A program made the translations under genes and the position numbers. Shown here one piece after another: positions 20,189 through 30,749 of a DNA stretch of 64,000 nucleotides. This stretch comes from Roseateles asaccharophilus (GTDB taxonomy: Bacteria > Pseudomonadota > Gammaproteobacteria > Burkholderiales > Burkholderiaceae_C): positions 186,001 to 250,000 of the forward strand of contig NZ_SNXE01000001.1 of assembly GCF_004362405.1 (NCBI RefSeq), read 5' to 3'. Under the pieces are notes generated by a model. The model did no database searches and had not been told where the DNA came from. It saw only the letters and a list, made by a program, of their open reading frames with translations. Every line of letters starts with the position of its first letter. Positions within the stretch are counted from its first letter, which is position 1.

Positions 20189-20866
20189 TCAGTCCCTGGA
20201 GTCGCCGAGGCCGGGCTCGGCGCGAACCCCTAATTGTAGGGGGCGCCCCGTCAACAGGCCCTCGTGCACGGCCACGCGCTCCAGCGCCGCCTCGAAGCTG
20301 GCCCGGGCCTGGGCCGTGATCTGCTGCAGATAGGCATGCAGATCGGCATCGGCCGGGCTGCGTGATCGGCAGTCGGCGCTATAGGCCTCGAACTGGCCCA
20401 GGCGGATCAGGATCTCGGCCAGGTGCTGGGGGCATTCGCAGGCAATGGTGGTGGACAGGCCCGCCAGTTCGGCCAGGGCGGCATCGTCAAAGCGGCGCGT
20501 GGGCGGCGCGGGCTCGGAGGTCGCGTCCGGCGGGGCCAGGCCGGGCAGGTCCAGGGGCTGGGCCAGGGTCTGGGCATGGGTGCGCGCCACGGCCTGCAGG
20601 GCCGCCATGTCCAGGCCCGCCAGACTGCCGATGGCATGGCCCAGGGCCAGCAGCTGGCGCAAGAGGGCCAGGCGCTGCACATCGGCCGCGCTGTAGAGCC
20701 GGTGACCGGCGGCGCTGGTGGCCGCCCCGCTGATGCCGTAGCGCCGCTCCCAGACCCGCAGCGTGCCCACCGGCATGCGCAGCATGCGGGCCACGGCCGC
20801 GCTGCGGTAGTGGCGCGGCGGCTCGGACCGCATATCGCTCTTGGGCTTGGGCTTGGGCTTGGCCAT
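20189..20866 (-). CDS. MerR-family regulator, possible class II LitR-type light-responsive regulator
   Basis: A 225-residue protein. A lysine-proline run (KPKPKPK, from a hexanucleotide repeat) precedes a MerR winged helix (about 19-85) with YRSAAVARMLRMPVGTLRVWERRYG. The C-terminal domain (about 125-215) has no cobalamin-binding DxHxxG motif. It resembles the helical output half of LitR/CarH-like proteins without the B12 domain. It is divergent from a DCC protein, DUF2256 and photolyase genes. In several proteobacteria this arrangement is a blue-light or UV regulon run by a LitR-class MerR protein, so a photolyase regulator is the best inference. Confidence 0.75.
   Translation of the reverse strand: MAKPKPKPKSDMRSEPPRHYRSAAVARMLRMPVGTLRVWERRYGISGAATSAAGHRLYSAADVQRLALLRQLLALGHAIGSLAGLDMAALQAVARTHAQTLAQPLDLPGLAPPDATSEPAPPTRRFDDAALAELAGLSTTIACECPQHLAEILIRLGQFEAYSADCRSRSPADADLHAYLQQITAQARASFEAALERVAVHEGLLTGRPLQLGVRAEPGLGDSRD
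20840..20863. repeat. Hexanucleotide tandem repeat in the merR 5' end
   Basis: Three exact CTTGGG units and a fourth CTTGGC unit lie next to the start codon, encoding the alternating Lys-Pro run. Unit gain or loss would stay in frame and lengthen or shorten the basic N-terminal tail. Confidence 0.8.
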
Positions 20867-21005
20867 GTCTGCTCCTGGACCCCGGGGGCCCGACTCGAAC
20901 TCGACGCGGGCTTGACTCGAGTTTGACCCGGATTATCGGAGAGCCGCCGGGGTGCATTGGCGCGTCCGGGCCCGGCTGGCGCCCCGCCTGCCTATGCTGC
21001 CGCCC
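20867..21005. promoter_or_regulatory. Divergent merR / DCC-photolyase promoter with candidate operator
   Basis: AACTCGA (20898-20904) and TCGAGTT (20917-20923) form an inverted repeat with a 12-bp spacer. GACTCGA also occurs as a direct repeat at 20892-20898 and 20914-20920, exactly 22 bp apart, which is two helical turns. A GATAAT box reads toward merR at about 20931-20936 on the minus strand. CAGGAGCAGAC is the merR ribosome site. A MerR-type operator is inferred from position only. Confidence 0.5.
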
Positions 21006-21368
21006 ATGGACACGCCCCGCCCCGCACCGCTGACCGTCTACTACGACGGTGCCTGCCCCTTGTGCCGGCGCGAGATCGCGCTCTACCGCAGCCAGCCCGG
21101 TGCCGAGCAGCTGTGCTGGGTGGACGCCGCCCACTGCGAGCCCCAGGCCCTGGGCCCGGGGCTGGACCGCGACAGCGCCCTGGCCCGCCTGCATGTGCGC
21201 GACGCCCAGGGGCGGCTGGTCAGCGGCGCCCGCGGCTTTTTGGCCCTGTGGCAGGGCCTGCCGCGCTGGGCCTGGCTGGGCCGGCTGCTGGACCGCGGCC
21301 CCCTGCCCGCCCTGCTGGAGTGGGGCTACCGCCTCTTTCTGCGTCTGCGCCCCTTGTGGCGGCGCTGA
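21006..21368 (+). CDS. DCC-family thiol-disulfide oxidoreductase-like protein (DUF393)
   Basis: A 120-residue protein with the DCC motif near the N-terminus (VYYDGACPLCRREIALY), a thioredoxin-like CxxC site. A conserved block VRDAQGRLVSGARGFLALW follows. DUF393 proteins are small redox proteins, often encoded beside photolyases. The ATG at 21006 was chosen because the family begins a few residues before the DG.CP.C motif; an ATG at 20994 is also in frame. First gene of the rightward photolyase operon. Confidence 0.85.
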   Translation: MDTPRPAPLTVYYDGACPLCRREIALYRSQPGAEQLCWVDAAHCEPQALGPGLDRDSALARLHVRDAQGRLVSGARGFLALWQGLPRWAWLGRLLDRGPLPALLEWGYRLFLRLRPLWRR

Positions 21369-21375
21369 GGCCGGC

Positions 21376-21540
21376 ATGCGCGAAGCCTCTGGCTTTCGGG
21401 GCAATAAGCAGGCCCTGCCCAGCAAACCCTGCGCCGCCTGCGGCCGGCCCATGAGCTGGCGCCGGCGCTGGGCCAAGGTCTGGGAGGAGGTGCGCTACTG
21501 CTCCGAGGCCTGCCGCCGTGCGCGCCCCCGCCATGACTGA
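21376..21540 (+). CDS. DUF2256 small zinc-ribbon-like protein
   Basis: A 54-residue protein, 7 bp after the DCC gene. Two cysteine pairs (KPCAACGRPMSWRRRWAKVW and YCSEACRRAR) look like one small zinc site, and the W-RRRWAKVWEEVRYCS core is diagnostic of DUF2256. Its end overlaps the photolyase start by 8 bp, so the two are translationally coupled. The family is typically found next to photolyase or cryptochrome genes. Function unknown. Confidence 0.88.
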   Translation: MREASGFRGNKQALPSKPCAACGRPMSWRRRWAKVWEEVRYCSEACRRARPRHD

Positions 21541-23095
21541 GCCGCGGCTGCGCCATCTGGTGCTGGTGCTGGGCGACCAGCTGGATCTGGAGGCCAGCGC
21601 CTTCGACGGCTTCGACCCCGCGCAGGACGCGGTCTGGATGGCCGAGGTGGCCGAGGAATCCACCCATGTCTGGTCCAGCCAGCCGCGCATCGCGCTCTTT
21701 CTGGCGGCCATGCGGCATTTCGCCCTGGCCCTGGAGCGCGCCGGCCGGCCCCTGCACTACCGGCGCCTGGACGCGCCCGACAACCGCGGCAGCCTGGCCG
21801 CCGAGCTGGCCGCGGCCATCGAGGCCCTGCGCCCCCAGGCGCTGGTAATGACGGCGCCGGGCGACTGGCGCGTGCTGCAGGCCCTGCGCAAGGTGGCCGC
21901 CCAGGCCGGCCTGGCGCTGGACGTGCGGGAGGACCGGCATTTCTTCTGCAGCGTGCGCGAGTTCGCCGCCCATGCGCGCGGCCGCAAGCAGCTGCGCATG
22001 GAGTACTTCTACCGCGAGCAGCGCCGCCGCCACGGCGTGCTGCTGGACGCCCAGGGCGAGCCCCTGGGCGGGCAGTGGAACTTCGATGCCGAGAACCGCG
22101 GCGCCTTCGATGCGCGCGGCCCCGGCCTGCTGCCTGAGCCCCTGTGGGAGCCGCCCGACGCCCTGACCCAGGAGGTGCTGGCCCTGGTGGCGCAGCGCTT
22201 TGCCCATCACCCCGGCCGCCTGGCGCGCTTTGCCTGGCCCGTCACGCGCGAAAGCGCGCTGCGGGCGCTCTCTCGCTTCATCGAGGAGCGCCTGCCCCTG
22301 TTCGGCCAGTATCAAGATGCCATCTGGCCGGGCCAGCCCTGGCTCTACCACGCCCAGCTCTCGGCCGCGCTCAACCTCAAGCTGCTCACGCCGCGCGAGG
22401 TGGTGGCCGCGGCCGAGGCGGCCTATCACGCGGGCCGGGTGCCCCTGGCCAGCGCCGAGGGCTTCATCCGCCAGATCCTGGGCTGGCGCGAGTATGTGCG
22501 CGGCATCTACTGGACCCGCATGCCGGACTATCTGGACCTCAATGCCCTGGACGCCCAGGCCCCCCTGCCCGCCTGGTACTGGAGCGGCGAGACCGAGATG
22601 GCCTGCCTGCGTGACGCCCTGGTCCAGACCCTGGACACCGGCTACGCCCACCACATCCAGCGCCTGATGCTCACCGGGCTCTATGCCCTGCTGCGCGGCG
22701 TGGCGCCGCGCGAGATCCACGCCTGGTACCTGGCCGTCTATGTGGACGCGGTGGAATGGGTGGAGCTGCCCAACACCCTGGGCATGAGCCAGTACGCCGA
22801 CGGCGGCCTGATGGCCAGCAAGCCCTATATCGCCAGCGGCAAGTACATCCAGCGCATGAGCCCGCACTGCAGCGGCTGCCGCTACCGGCCCGAGCTGCGC
22901 CATGGCGAATCGGCCTGCCCCTTCACCGTGCAGTACTGGGACTTCCTGATCCGCCACGCCGATCAGCTGGGCAGCAACCCGCGCCTGGCCATGCAGTTCC
23001 GCAATGCCCAGCGCCTGGACGAGGCCGAGCGCCAGGCCATACAGCGCCAGGCCCAGGCCCTGCGCGAGGCCGACACCGCCACCTGCACTCCATGA
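21533..23095 (+). CDS. phrB: Fe-S bacterial (6-4) photolyase / cryptochrome (PhrB/CryB-type)
   Basis: Repairs UV (6-4) photoproducts or senses blue light with FAD, a lumazine antenna and a [4Fe-4S] cluster. The 520 residues start LRHLVLVLGDQLDLEASAF, the usual antenna-domain opening. They carry the FeS-BCP hallmarks FIRQILGWREYVRGIYW and LPNTLGMSQYADGG. Four cysteines, C358, C446, C449 and C462, sit with the same spacing (88, 3, 13) as the cluster ligands of Agrobacterium PhrB. The ATG overlaps DUF2256 and the stop overlaps the next gene (ATGA). Confidence 0.94.
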   Translation: MTEPRLRHLVLVLGDQLDLEASAFDGFDPAQDAVWMAEVAEESTHVWSSQPRIALFLAAMRHFALALERAGRPLHYRRLDAPDNRGSLAAELAAAIEALRPQALVMTAPGDWRVLQALRKVAAQAGLALDVREDRHFFCSVREFAAHARGRKQLRMEYFYREQRRRHGVLLDAQGEPLGGQWNFDAENRGAFDARGPGLLPEPLWEPPDALTQEVLALVAQRFAHHPGRLARFAWPVTRESALRALSRFIEERLPLFGQYQDAIWPGQPWLYHAQLSAALNLKLLTPREVVAAAEAAYHAGRVPLASAEGFIRQILGWREYVRGIYWTRMPDYLDLNALDAQAPLPAWYWSGETEMACLRDALVQTLDTGYAHHIQRLMLTGLYALLRGVAPREIHAWYLAVYVDAVEWVELPNTLGMSQYADGGLMASKPYIASGKYIQRMSPHCSGCRYRPELRHGESACPFTVQYWDFLIRHADQLGSNPRLAMQFRNAQRLDEAERQAIQRQAQALREADTATCTP

Positions 23096-24345
23096 TGAAC
23101 ACGCCCTTCCCGCCCCGCCGCAGCGCCGCCCTGGCCCGCCTGGCCCAGCTGGACCCGCAGGCCTATGCCCGCACGCGCAATGCGCTGGAAGGCGCGGTCA
23201 GCCGGCTCTCGCCCTATGTGAGCCACGGCCTGCTGGCCCTGCCCGAGCTGCTGCGGGCCGCGGCCGCGCGTCACCCCGGGCTCAAGCCCCAGCACAGCTG
23301 GGTCTATGAGCTGGGCTGGCGCGAGTACTTCCAGGACAGCTGGCACTGGCGCGGCGAGGCCATCCTGCAGGACCTGCACCCCGGCCCCCTGCCGGGCAGC
23401 GCCTACCTCAAGGAGCTGCCCGAGGATGTGCGCCAGGGCCGCACGGGCCTGGCCGTGATCGACCGCGCCGTGGCCCAGCTCTACGAGGAGGGCTGGCTGC
23501 ACAACCACGCGCGGCTCTGGCTGGCCAGCTATCTGGTGCATGGGCGCAAGCTGCACTGGCGCGTGGGCGCCGACTGGCTCTACGGCCATCTGCTGGACGG
23601 CGACCTGGCCAGCAACCACCTGAGCTGGCAATGGGTGGCGGGCACGGGCAGCCGCCAGCCCTATCTCTTCAATGCCGAGAATGTGCGGCGCTACGCGCCC
23701 TCCCCCTGGCGGGTGGACGGCAGCGCTCTGGACTGCGGCTACGAGACCCTGGAAGCCCTGGCGCGCAGCCCCGGCCGCCGCCTGCCCCCGGCGCCGGTGT
23801 CCGGCCCCGGCCTGGCCGAACCCGACCTGCACGGCACGCCGCCGCCGGAGCTGGGGCCCCTGGCCGAGGCCGTGGACTGGCGCGGGCGCGAGGTCTGGCT
23901 GGTGCACCCCTGGTCGCTGGCGCCGCCGCCCGCGGACCTGGGCCCCGAGGTGCTGAGCGTGGGCGTCTACCTGCGCGAGTTCCACCAGGCCTGGCCCTGG
24001 TCGGCGCGGCGCTGGCAGTTCGTGGATGCGGCCATGCGCGCCGGCTCCGGCGAGGGCGCGGGCGTGCAGCAGCGCTGCCTGCTGGACGCTGCCGGCCTGG
24101 CCCGTGCCATGGGCGGCGCGCGCCGGGTCTGGATGCAGGACGCGCCGCACTGGCTGCCCTGGCAGGCCGCCTGGAGCCTGGCGCCGGCCCTGCAGCTGCG
24201 GCCGGCGCCGCGGGTCTTTGCCCGGCCCGAGGCCCCCTGCGACTCCTTCTCGCAATGGTGGCGGCGCTGCGGCGCGGCCCGCGCGCCGGATCTGCACGCC
24301 CTGCCCGGCTTGCTCAGCGCGAGCGCGGCGGCTCCGGTGACTTGA
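23092..24345 (+). CDS. Photolyase-like FAD-domain protein with apparently reversed domain order
   Basis: A 417-residue protein starting directly with a photolyase FAD domain (about 25-205). Visible blocks are SRLSPYVSHGLLALPELL, WVYELGWREYFQD, EGWLHNHARLWLASYLVH and SNHLSWQWVAGTGSRQPY. The usual N-terminal antenna domain is absent. Instead, residues about 265-395 (EVWLVHPWSL, SVGVYLREFHQAWPWSARRW) look like a degenerate photolyase Rossmann-like domain placed after the FAD domain. It is coupled to phrB by ATGA, and its 3' end overlaps convergent coxG by 32 bp. Repair activity is uncertain; a photosensory or redox role is possible. Confidence 0.8.
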   Translation: MMNTPFPPRRSAALARLAQLDPQAYARTRNALEGAVSRLSPYVSHGLLALPELLRAAAARHPGLKPQHSWVYELGWREYFQDSWHWRGEAILQDLHPGPLPGSAYLKELPEDVRQGRTGLAVIDRAVAQLYEEGWLHNHARLWLASYLVHGRKLHWRVGADWLYGHLLDGDLASNHLSWQWVAGTGSRQPYLFNAENVRRYAPSPWRVDGSALDCGYETLEALARSPGRRLPPAPVSGPGLAEPDLHGTPPPELGPLAEAVDWRGREVWLVHPWSLAPPPADLGPEVLSVGVYLREFHQAWPWSARRWQFVDAAMRAGSGEGAGVQQRCLLDAAGLARAMGGARRVWMQDAPHWLPWQAAWSLAPALQLRPAPRVFARPEAPCDSFSQWWRRCGAARAPDLHALPGLLSASAAAPVT

Positions 24346-24883
24346 AGATGCGGCCCAGCCAGCCCAGATACCAGGCCAGAAAGCGCTGCCAGGCGCCCTG
24401 CGGCGCAGGCGGTGGCTCGGGCGCCAGGGCCGGTGGGTGGCGCTCCAGCAGGGCGGCCTTGAAGGCGGCAAAGAAATCGGCCGCCATCTTCTGCGCCGCC
24501 ATGTCCACCAGGCGCGAGCCGATCTGGGCGATCTTGCCGCCCACCGTGGCCAGCACCGTGTAGTGCAGCAGGCAGCTGTCCGGCCCCAGGGGCTCCAGCC
24601 GCACCTGGGCTGTGCCCTTGCCATGGCCGGCCGCGCCGCCCTGGCCCTCGAAGGCCAGCTGGTAGCTGCTGGGCGGGTTCAGCGCCGAGAGCTTGAGCTT
24701 GCCCTTGAACTTGGCCTTCACCGGGCCAATGGCCACGGCCATCAGCAGCTCGTACTCCTGCTCGCCCACGGGCGTGAGCGACTCGCAGCCCGCGATGGCG
24801 GCCTTGAGCATCTCGGTGTCGTTGAGCGCGGCCCAGGCCAGGGCCTGGGACACGGGCAGGTTTTCTTGTCCGGTCAGTTGCAT
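24314..24883 (-). CDS. coxG: CoxG-like SRPBCC protein, membrane recruitment factor
   Basis: A 189-residue protein. An SRPBCC/START-fold domain (1-145) opens MQLTGQENLPVSQALAWAAL and contains MLKAAIAGCESL and ATVGGKIAQIGSRLVDMAA, both typical of CoxG. After a proline-rich linker, the C-terminus (GAWQRFLAWYLGWLGRIFKS) is an amphipathic membrane anchor. CoxG recruits CO dehydrogenase-type enzymes to the membrane for electron transfer. Its start overlaps coxE by 10 bp. Last gene of the coxSLMDEG run. Confidence 0.9.
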   Translation of the reverse strand: MQLTGQENLPVSQALAWAALNDTEMLKAAIAGCESLTPVGEQEYELLMAVAIGPVKAKFKGKLKLSALNPPSSYQLAFEGQGGAAGHGKGTAQVRLEPLGPDSCLLHYTVLATVGGKIAQIGSRLVDMAAQKMAADFFAAFKAALLERHPPALAPEPPPAPQGAWQRFLAWYLGWLGRIFKSPEPPRSR

Positions 24884-26064
24884 AGCAGTTCCACGAGCGC
24901 TTCAAGACTCGCCAGATTGTGAGCGGGAAGATGCCGGCTGACCTCGGGCAGCAGGGCCCGGATGCCGGCGGCGCGGGGCTCGAAGCCATCAAAACGCAGC
25001 AGGGGGTTGAGCCAGAGCAGGCGCCGGCAGGACAGGCGCAGGCGCCGCGCCTCCAGGGCCAACTGCTGGCAGCCGGGGTCGGCCTCGCTGCCGGATTCCA
25101 GGCCGTCGCTGATCAGCAGCACGGTGGCGTCGCTCGTCAGCACGCGGCGCGCCCAGTCGCGGTTGAAGGCATGCAGGCTGGCCGCCAGCCGGGTGCCGCC
25201 GGACCAGTCGGCCACGCGCTGCGAGACGGCGGCCAGGGCCAGGTCGGGGTCGCGCTGGCGCAGCAGGCGGCCTATGGGCGTGAGCCGGGTGCCGAACACA
25301 AAGCAGTGGATGCGCGGCAGGCGCGCGGGCCGCGGCTGCGGGTTGGCCAGGCCATGGGCCAGGTGCAGCAGCATGCGCGAATAGCGCTCCATGGAGCCCG
25401 AGATATCGGCCAGCAGCACCAGGGGCGCCAGGCGCTCGCGCGGGCGGCGCCAGTGCGGCGGGGCCAGATCTTGCCGAGCCTGGGCGCGCAGCGTGGCGGG
25501 CCAGTCCAGGCGGCCGCGCGGCGCGGGCCGGCCACGGCGGCTGGGCCGGCGCTCCAGCAGCTGGGGACCCAGCCGCGCCAGCAGGCGGCGCGCGGCCTGC
25601 CACTCGGCGGGGCTCATGGTCTCGAAGTCCTTGCGCCGCAGCAGCTCGCGCTCGCTCACGCTCAGGGCCGCGTCGAAGTCCAGGCGCTGCTCGGCCGGCG
25701 GCGGTGGCGGCGCGGCGCCCGGCGGCGCCTGGGGGAACAGGGCCTCGGCCAAGCGGCGGTTCTCGGGCGGGGGCGGCGCGCTGGCCCGGCCCTCGGCGCG
25801 TGGCAGCAGCATGGCCATGACCCGGCCCAGCAGATCGGGGTCGCGCCAGAACACATGAAAAGCCTGCTCGAACAGGGCGCGGTGTTCGGCCCGGTCCACC
25901 AAGGTGGCGGCCAGGGTGGCCTTGAAGTCCTCGCGCCGGGAGAGCCCGCCCTGGCGCAGCGCCTGCAGGGCCAGCAGCAGGCGGTCAGTCCCCAGGGGCA
26001 GGCCGGCCTGGCGCAGCACGCGGCCGAAGTGCATCACGTTTTCGGCCAGGTGGTCAGCCGCCAT
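24874..26064 (-). CDS. coxE: CoxE-like VWA-domain maturation protein
   Basis: A 396-residue protein with an N-terminal helical domain, a proline-rich linker (about 120-150) and a C-terminal von Willebrand A domain. The MIDAS motif is VLLADISGSMERYSR, followed by the WSGGTR and VLLISDGLESG elements. CoxE works with the CoxD ATPase to insert or modify the Mo-Cu or Mo centre. The ATG at 26062-26064 begins MAADHLAENV and overlaps the end of coxD by 11 bp. Longer in-frame readings lie inside coxD. Confidence 0.9.
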   Translation of the reverse strand: MAADHLAENVMHFGRVLRQAGLPLGTDRLLLALQALRQGGLSRREDFKATLAATLVDRAEHRALFEQAFHVFWRDPDLLGRVMAMLLPRAEGRASAPPPPENRRLAEALFPQAPPGAAPPPPPAEQRLDFDAALSVSERELLRRKDFETMSPAEWQAARRLLARLGPQLLERRPSRRGRPAPRGRLDWPATLRAQARQDLAPPHWRRPRERLAPLVLLADISGSMERYSRMLLHLAHGLANPQPRPARLPRIHCFVFGTRLTPIGRLLRQRDPDLALAAVSQRVADWSGGTRLAASLHAFNRDWARRVLTSDATVLLISDGLESGSEADPGCQQLALEARRLRLSCRRLLWLNPLLRFDGFEPRAAGIRALLPEVSRHLPAHNLASLEALVELLCN

Positions 26065-26953
26065 GGGTTTCGGCACGCACGCGCGCCAGCAGCTGGGCCG
26101 CCTCCGAGCCCTGCAGCCGGGCGATATCGTCCTGGTACTTGAGCAGCACGCCCAGGGTGCTGGAGAGCGTGGCCGGGTCCAGCACCAGGGCATTGAGCTC
26201 CAGCAGGGCGCGCGACCACTCCAGGGTCTCGGCCAGGCCGGGCAGCTTGTAGAGGTCCATGCCGCGCAGGGCCTGCACCACGGCCACGATCTCCTGCGCC
26301 AGCGCGCTCTCGATGCCGGGCAGGCGCAGGCGCAGGATCTCCAGCTCGCGCGCCGCGTCCGGAAAATCCAGCCAGTGGTAGAGGCAGCGGCGCTTGACGG
26401 CGTCATGCACCTCGCGCGTTCGGTTGCTGGTGAGCAGCACCAGGGGCGGCTCGGCCGCGCGGATCACGCCCAGCTCGGGAATGCTGAGCTGGAAGTCCGA
26501 GAGCAGCTCCAGCAAGAAAGCCTCGAAGGGCTCGTCCGCGCGGTCCAGCTCGTCGATCAGCAGCACCGGCGCGCGGCCGTCCGGCGGGTCGATCGCCTGC
26601 AGGAGCGGCCGCGCGATCAGGAAGCGGCGCGAGAAGAGCTCGCGCGCCAGTTCCTCCCGGCTCTCCTGCCCCTGGGCCAGCTTGATCTCCACCATCTGGC
26701 GCGCGTAGTTCCACTCATAGGCCGCGGCCGCCAGGTCCAGGCCCTCATAGCACTGCAGGCGTATCAGGGGCCGGTCCAGCAGGCCGGCCAGGGCCTTGGC
26801 CAGCTCAGTCTTGCCGGTGCCGGGCTCGCCCTCCAGAAACAGCGGCCGGCCCAGGCGCAGGGCCAGAAAGACCACGGTGCCCAGCGCGCGCGGGGCCACA
26901 TAGCCCTGGGCGCGCAGGCTCTCCAGCGTGGCGTCTATGCTGTCCGGCCGCAT
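26054..26953 (-). CDS. coxD: CoxD-like MoxR AAA+ ATPase
   Basis: A 299-residue MoxR-family AAA+ ATPase. Walker A is LEGEPGTGKTELAKAL, Walker B VLLIDELDRADEPFEAFLLE, and sensor 1 is LTSNRTREVHDAVKRRC, which includes the arginine finger region. CoxD proteins act as chaperones in assembly of the molybdenum active site together with CoxE. It shares one base with coxM (TGATG) and overlaps coxE by 11 bp. Confidence 0.93.
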   Translation of the reverse strand: MRPDSIDATLESLRAQGYVAPRALGTVVFLALRLGRPLFLEGEPGTGKTELAKALAGLLDRPLIRLQCYEGLDLAAAAYEWNYARQMVEIKLAQGQESREELARELFSRRFLIARPLLQAIDPPDGRAPVLLIDELDRADEPFEAFLLELLSDFQLSIPELGVIRAAEPPLVLLTSNRTREVHDAVKRRCLYHWLDFPDAARELEILRLRLPGIESALAQEIVAVVQALRGMDLYKLPGLAETLEWSRALLELNALVLDPATLSSTLGVLLKYQDDIARLQGSEAAQLLARVRAETHGG

Positions 26954-27744
26954 CAGCCGGCGGCCGCCACGGCGCGCGCGGCCAGCACCGGGATCAGGGC
27001 CGCGCGGTAGAGGGCCGAGCCGTGCAGATCGCTGTTCAGCCCCTCCTCGCTCACCGTCACGGCCTGGGCCGCGGCCGGGCTCCAGCTGGCGGCCAGGGCC
27101 TTCTCGATCTCGCTGGCGCGGAACACGCAGGCCCCGGCGCCGGTGACGGCCACGCGCACGCCCGCGGCCGTCTTGGCCACGAAGACACCCACGATGGAAA
27201 AGCGCGAGGCCGGCTGCTTGAACTTCTGCCAGGCCGCCTTCTCGGGAATGGGAAAGCTCACCGATGTGATGATCTCGCCGGGCTGCAGCGCCGTCTCGTA
27301 CAGGCCCTTGAAGAAGTCATCGGCCGCGATGGAGCGCCGGTCGGTGTGCACCGTGGCGCCCAGGCCCAGCACGGCCGCGGGGTAGCAGGCGGCGGGGTCG
27401 TTATTGGCCAGGCTGCCTCCGAGCGTCCCCCGGTTGCGCACCTGGCGGTCGCCAATGCGGCCGGCCAGATCGGCCAGGGCCGGAATCGCCTGCTGCAGCT
27501 CGCGCGAGGCGGCCACGGTGGCGTGCGTGCTCATGGCGCCGATATGGACCTTGCCGCCATCGATGCGCAGGCCCTTGAGATCGGCCAGGCCCGAGATGTC
27601 GATCAAGGCCTCGGGCGCGGCCAGGCCCAGCTTGATGGCGCCAAGCAGGCTCTGCCCGCCCGCGATGATCTTGGCCTCGGCGTTGCCCGCGGCGGCGCGG
27701 GCGGCGTCGGCCAGGCTGGCGGCTTGCTGGAATGCGAATGTCAT
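26953..27744 (-). CDS. coxM: Form II CO dehydrogenase-like FAD subunit
   Basis: The medium, FAD-binding subunit of a molybdenum hydroxylase, 263 residues. The FAD-binding blocks are AKIIAGGQSLLGAIKLG and GDRQVRNRGTLGGSLANNDPAA. The ATG at 27742-27744 starts MTFAFQQAASLADA, the normal family start. The longer in-frame extension upstream (with [11 protein letters not shown]) runs into the coxL 3' end and is rejected. Third in the S-L-M order, 19 bp after coxL. Confidence 0.92.
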   Translation of the reverse strand: MTFAFQQAASLADAARAAAGNAEAKIIAGGQSLLGAIKLGLAAPEALIDISGLADLKGLRIDGGKVHIGAMSTHATVAASRELQQAIPALADLAGRIGDRQVRNRGTLGGSLANNDPAACYPAAVLGLGATVHTDRRSIAADDFFKGLYETALQPGEIITSVSFPIPEKAAWQKFKQPASRFSIVGVFVAKTAAGVRVAVTGAGACVFRASEIEKALAASWSPAAAQAVTVSEEGLNSDLHGSALYRAALIPVLAARAVAAAG

Positions 27745-27763
27745 GGTGTGGGTCTCCTCGCGT

Positions 27764-30121
<2,358 letters not shown>

Positions 30122-30140
30122 GATTGGGCTCCCGGCTGCG

Positions 30141-30620
30141 TCACTTGGCCATGTTCTGCGCGCCCAGCTGCACGGCGCGCACGATGTTCTGGTAGCCGGT
30201 ACAGCGGCAGATATTGCCCTCCAGGCCCTCGCGGATCTCGGCCTCCGAGCTGCAGCGGTGGTGCTGCACCAGGTCGATGGCGCTCATCACCATGCCCGGG
30301 GTGCAGAAGCCGCATTGCAGGCCGTGGCACTCCTTGAAGGCGGCCTGCATGGGGTGCAGCTCGCCACTGCCCGTGGCGGGCGTCAGGCCCTCGATGGTGG
30401 TGACTTCGGCCCCGGCGGCCTGCACCGCCAGCACATTGCAGCTCTTCACCGCGCGCCCGTTCAGGTGCACGGTGCAGGCGCCACACTGGCTGGTGTCGCA
30501 GCCCACATGGGTGCCGGTGAGCGCGAGGTCTTCGCGCAGGAACTGCACCAGCAAGCGGTCAGGCGCCACTTCGCGCGTGACCGACTTGCCATTGACCTTC
30601 AGCGTGATCTTCTGGCTCAT
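30141..30620 (-). CDS. coxS: Form II CO dehydrogenase-like 2Fe-2S subunit
   Basis: A 159-residue small subunit with both [2Fe-2S] sites: C41, C46, C49 and C61 ([17 protein letters not shown]) in the ferredoxin-like half, and C103, C106, C138 and C140 ([15 protein letters not shown]) in the helical half. It passes electrons from the Mo centre in CoxL to FAD in CoxM. First gene of the leftward coxSLMDEG operon, with the S-L-M order typical of form II clusters. Confidence 0.95.
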   Translation of the reverse strand: MSQKITLKVNGKSVTREVAPDRLLVQFLREDLALTGTHVGCDTSQCGACTVHLNGRAVKSCNVLAVQAAGAEVTTIEGLTPATGSGELHPMQAAFKECHGLQCGFCTPGMVMSAIDLVQHHRCSSEAEIREGLEGNICRCTGYQNIVRAVQLGAQNMAK

Positions 30621-30733
30621 CGCTTGTCTCCTGATGTTTTATCTGTCCGTCGCTCGGTCTCTTGCCGATCTGCTTACTGCCGAGATCAATCCTCGCGGCT
30701 GCCCTGCGCGGGCGCCATCCACCGTTTTCCCCC

Positions 30734-30749
30734 ATGTATGCCCATACAT
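30734..30749. promoter_or_regulatory. Perfect palindromic operator candidate between coxS and coxI
   Basis: ATGTATG-CC-CATACAT has 7-bp perfect arms and a 2-bp centre. It lies in the 279-bp divergent region, about 114 bp from coxS and 150 bp from coxI. The form (ATGT...ACAT) resembles GntR-type operators. No matching regulator gene is adjacent, so the cognate factor is unknown. Three near-tandem AGAGCA units (30872-30889) lie just before the coxI start. Confidence 0.5.
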
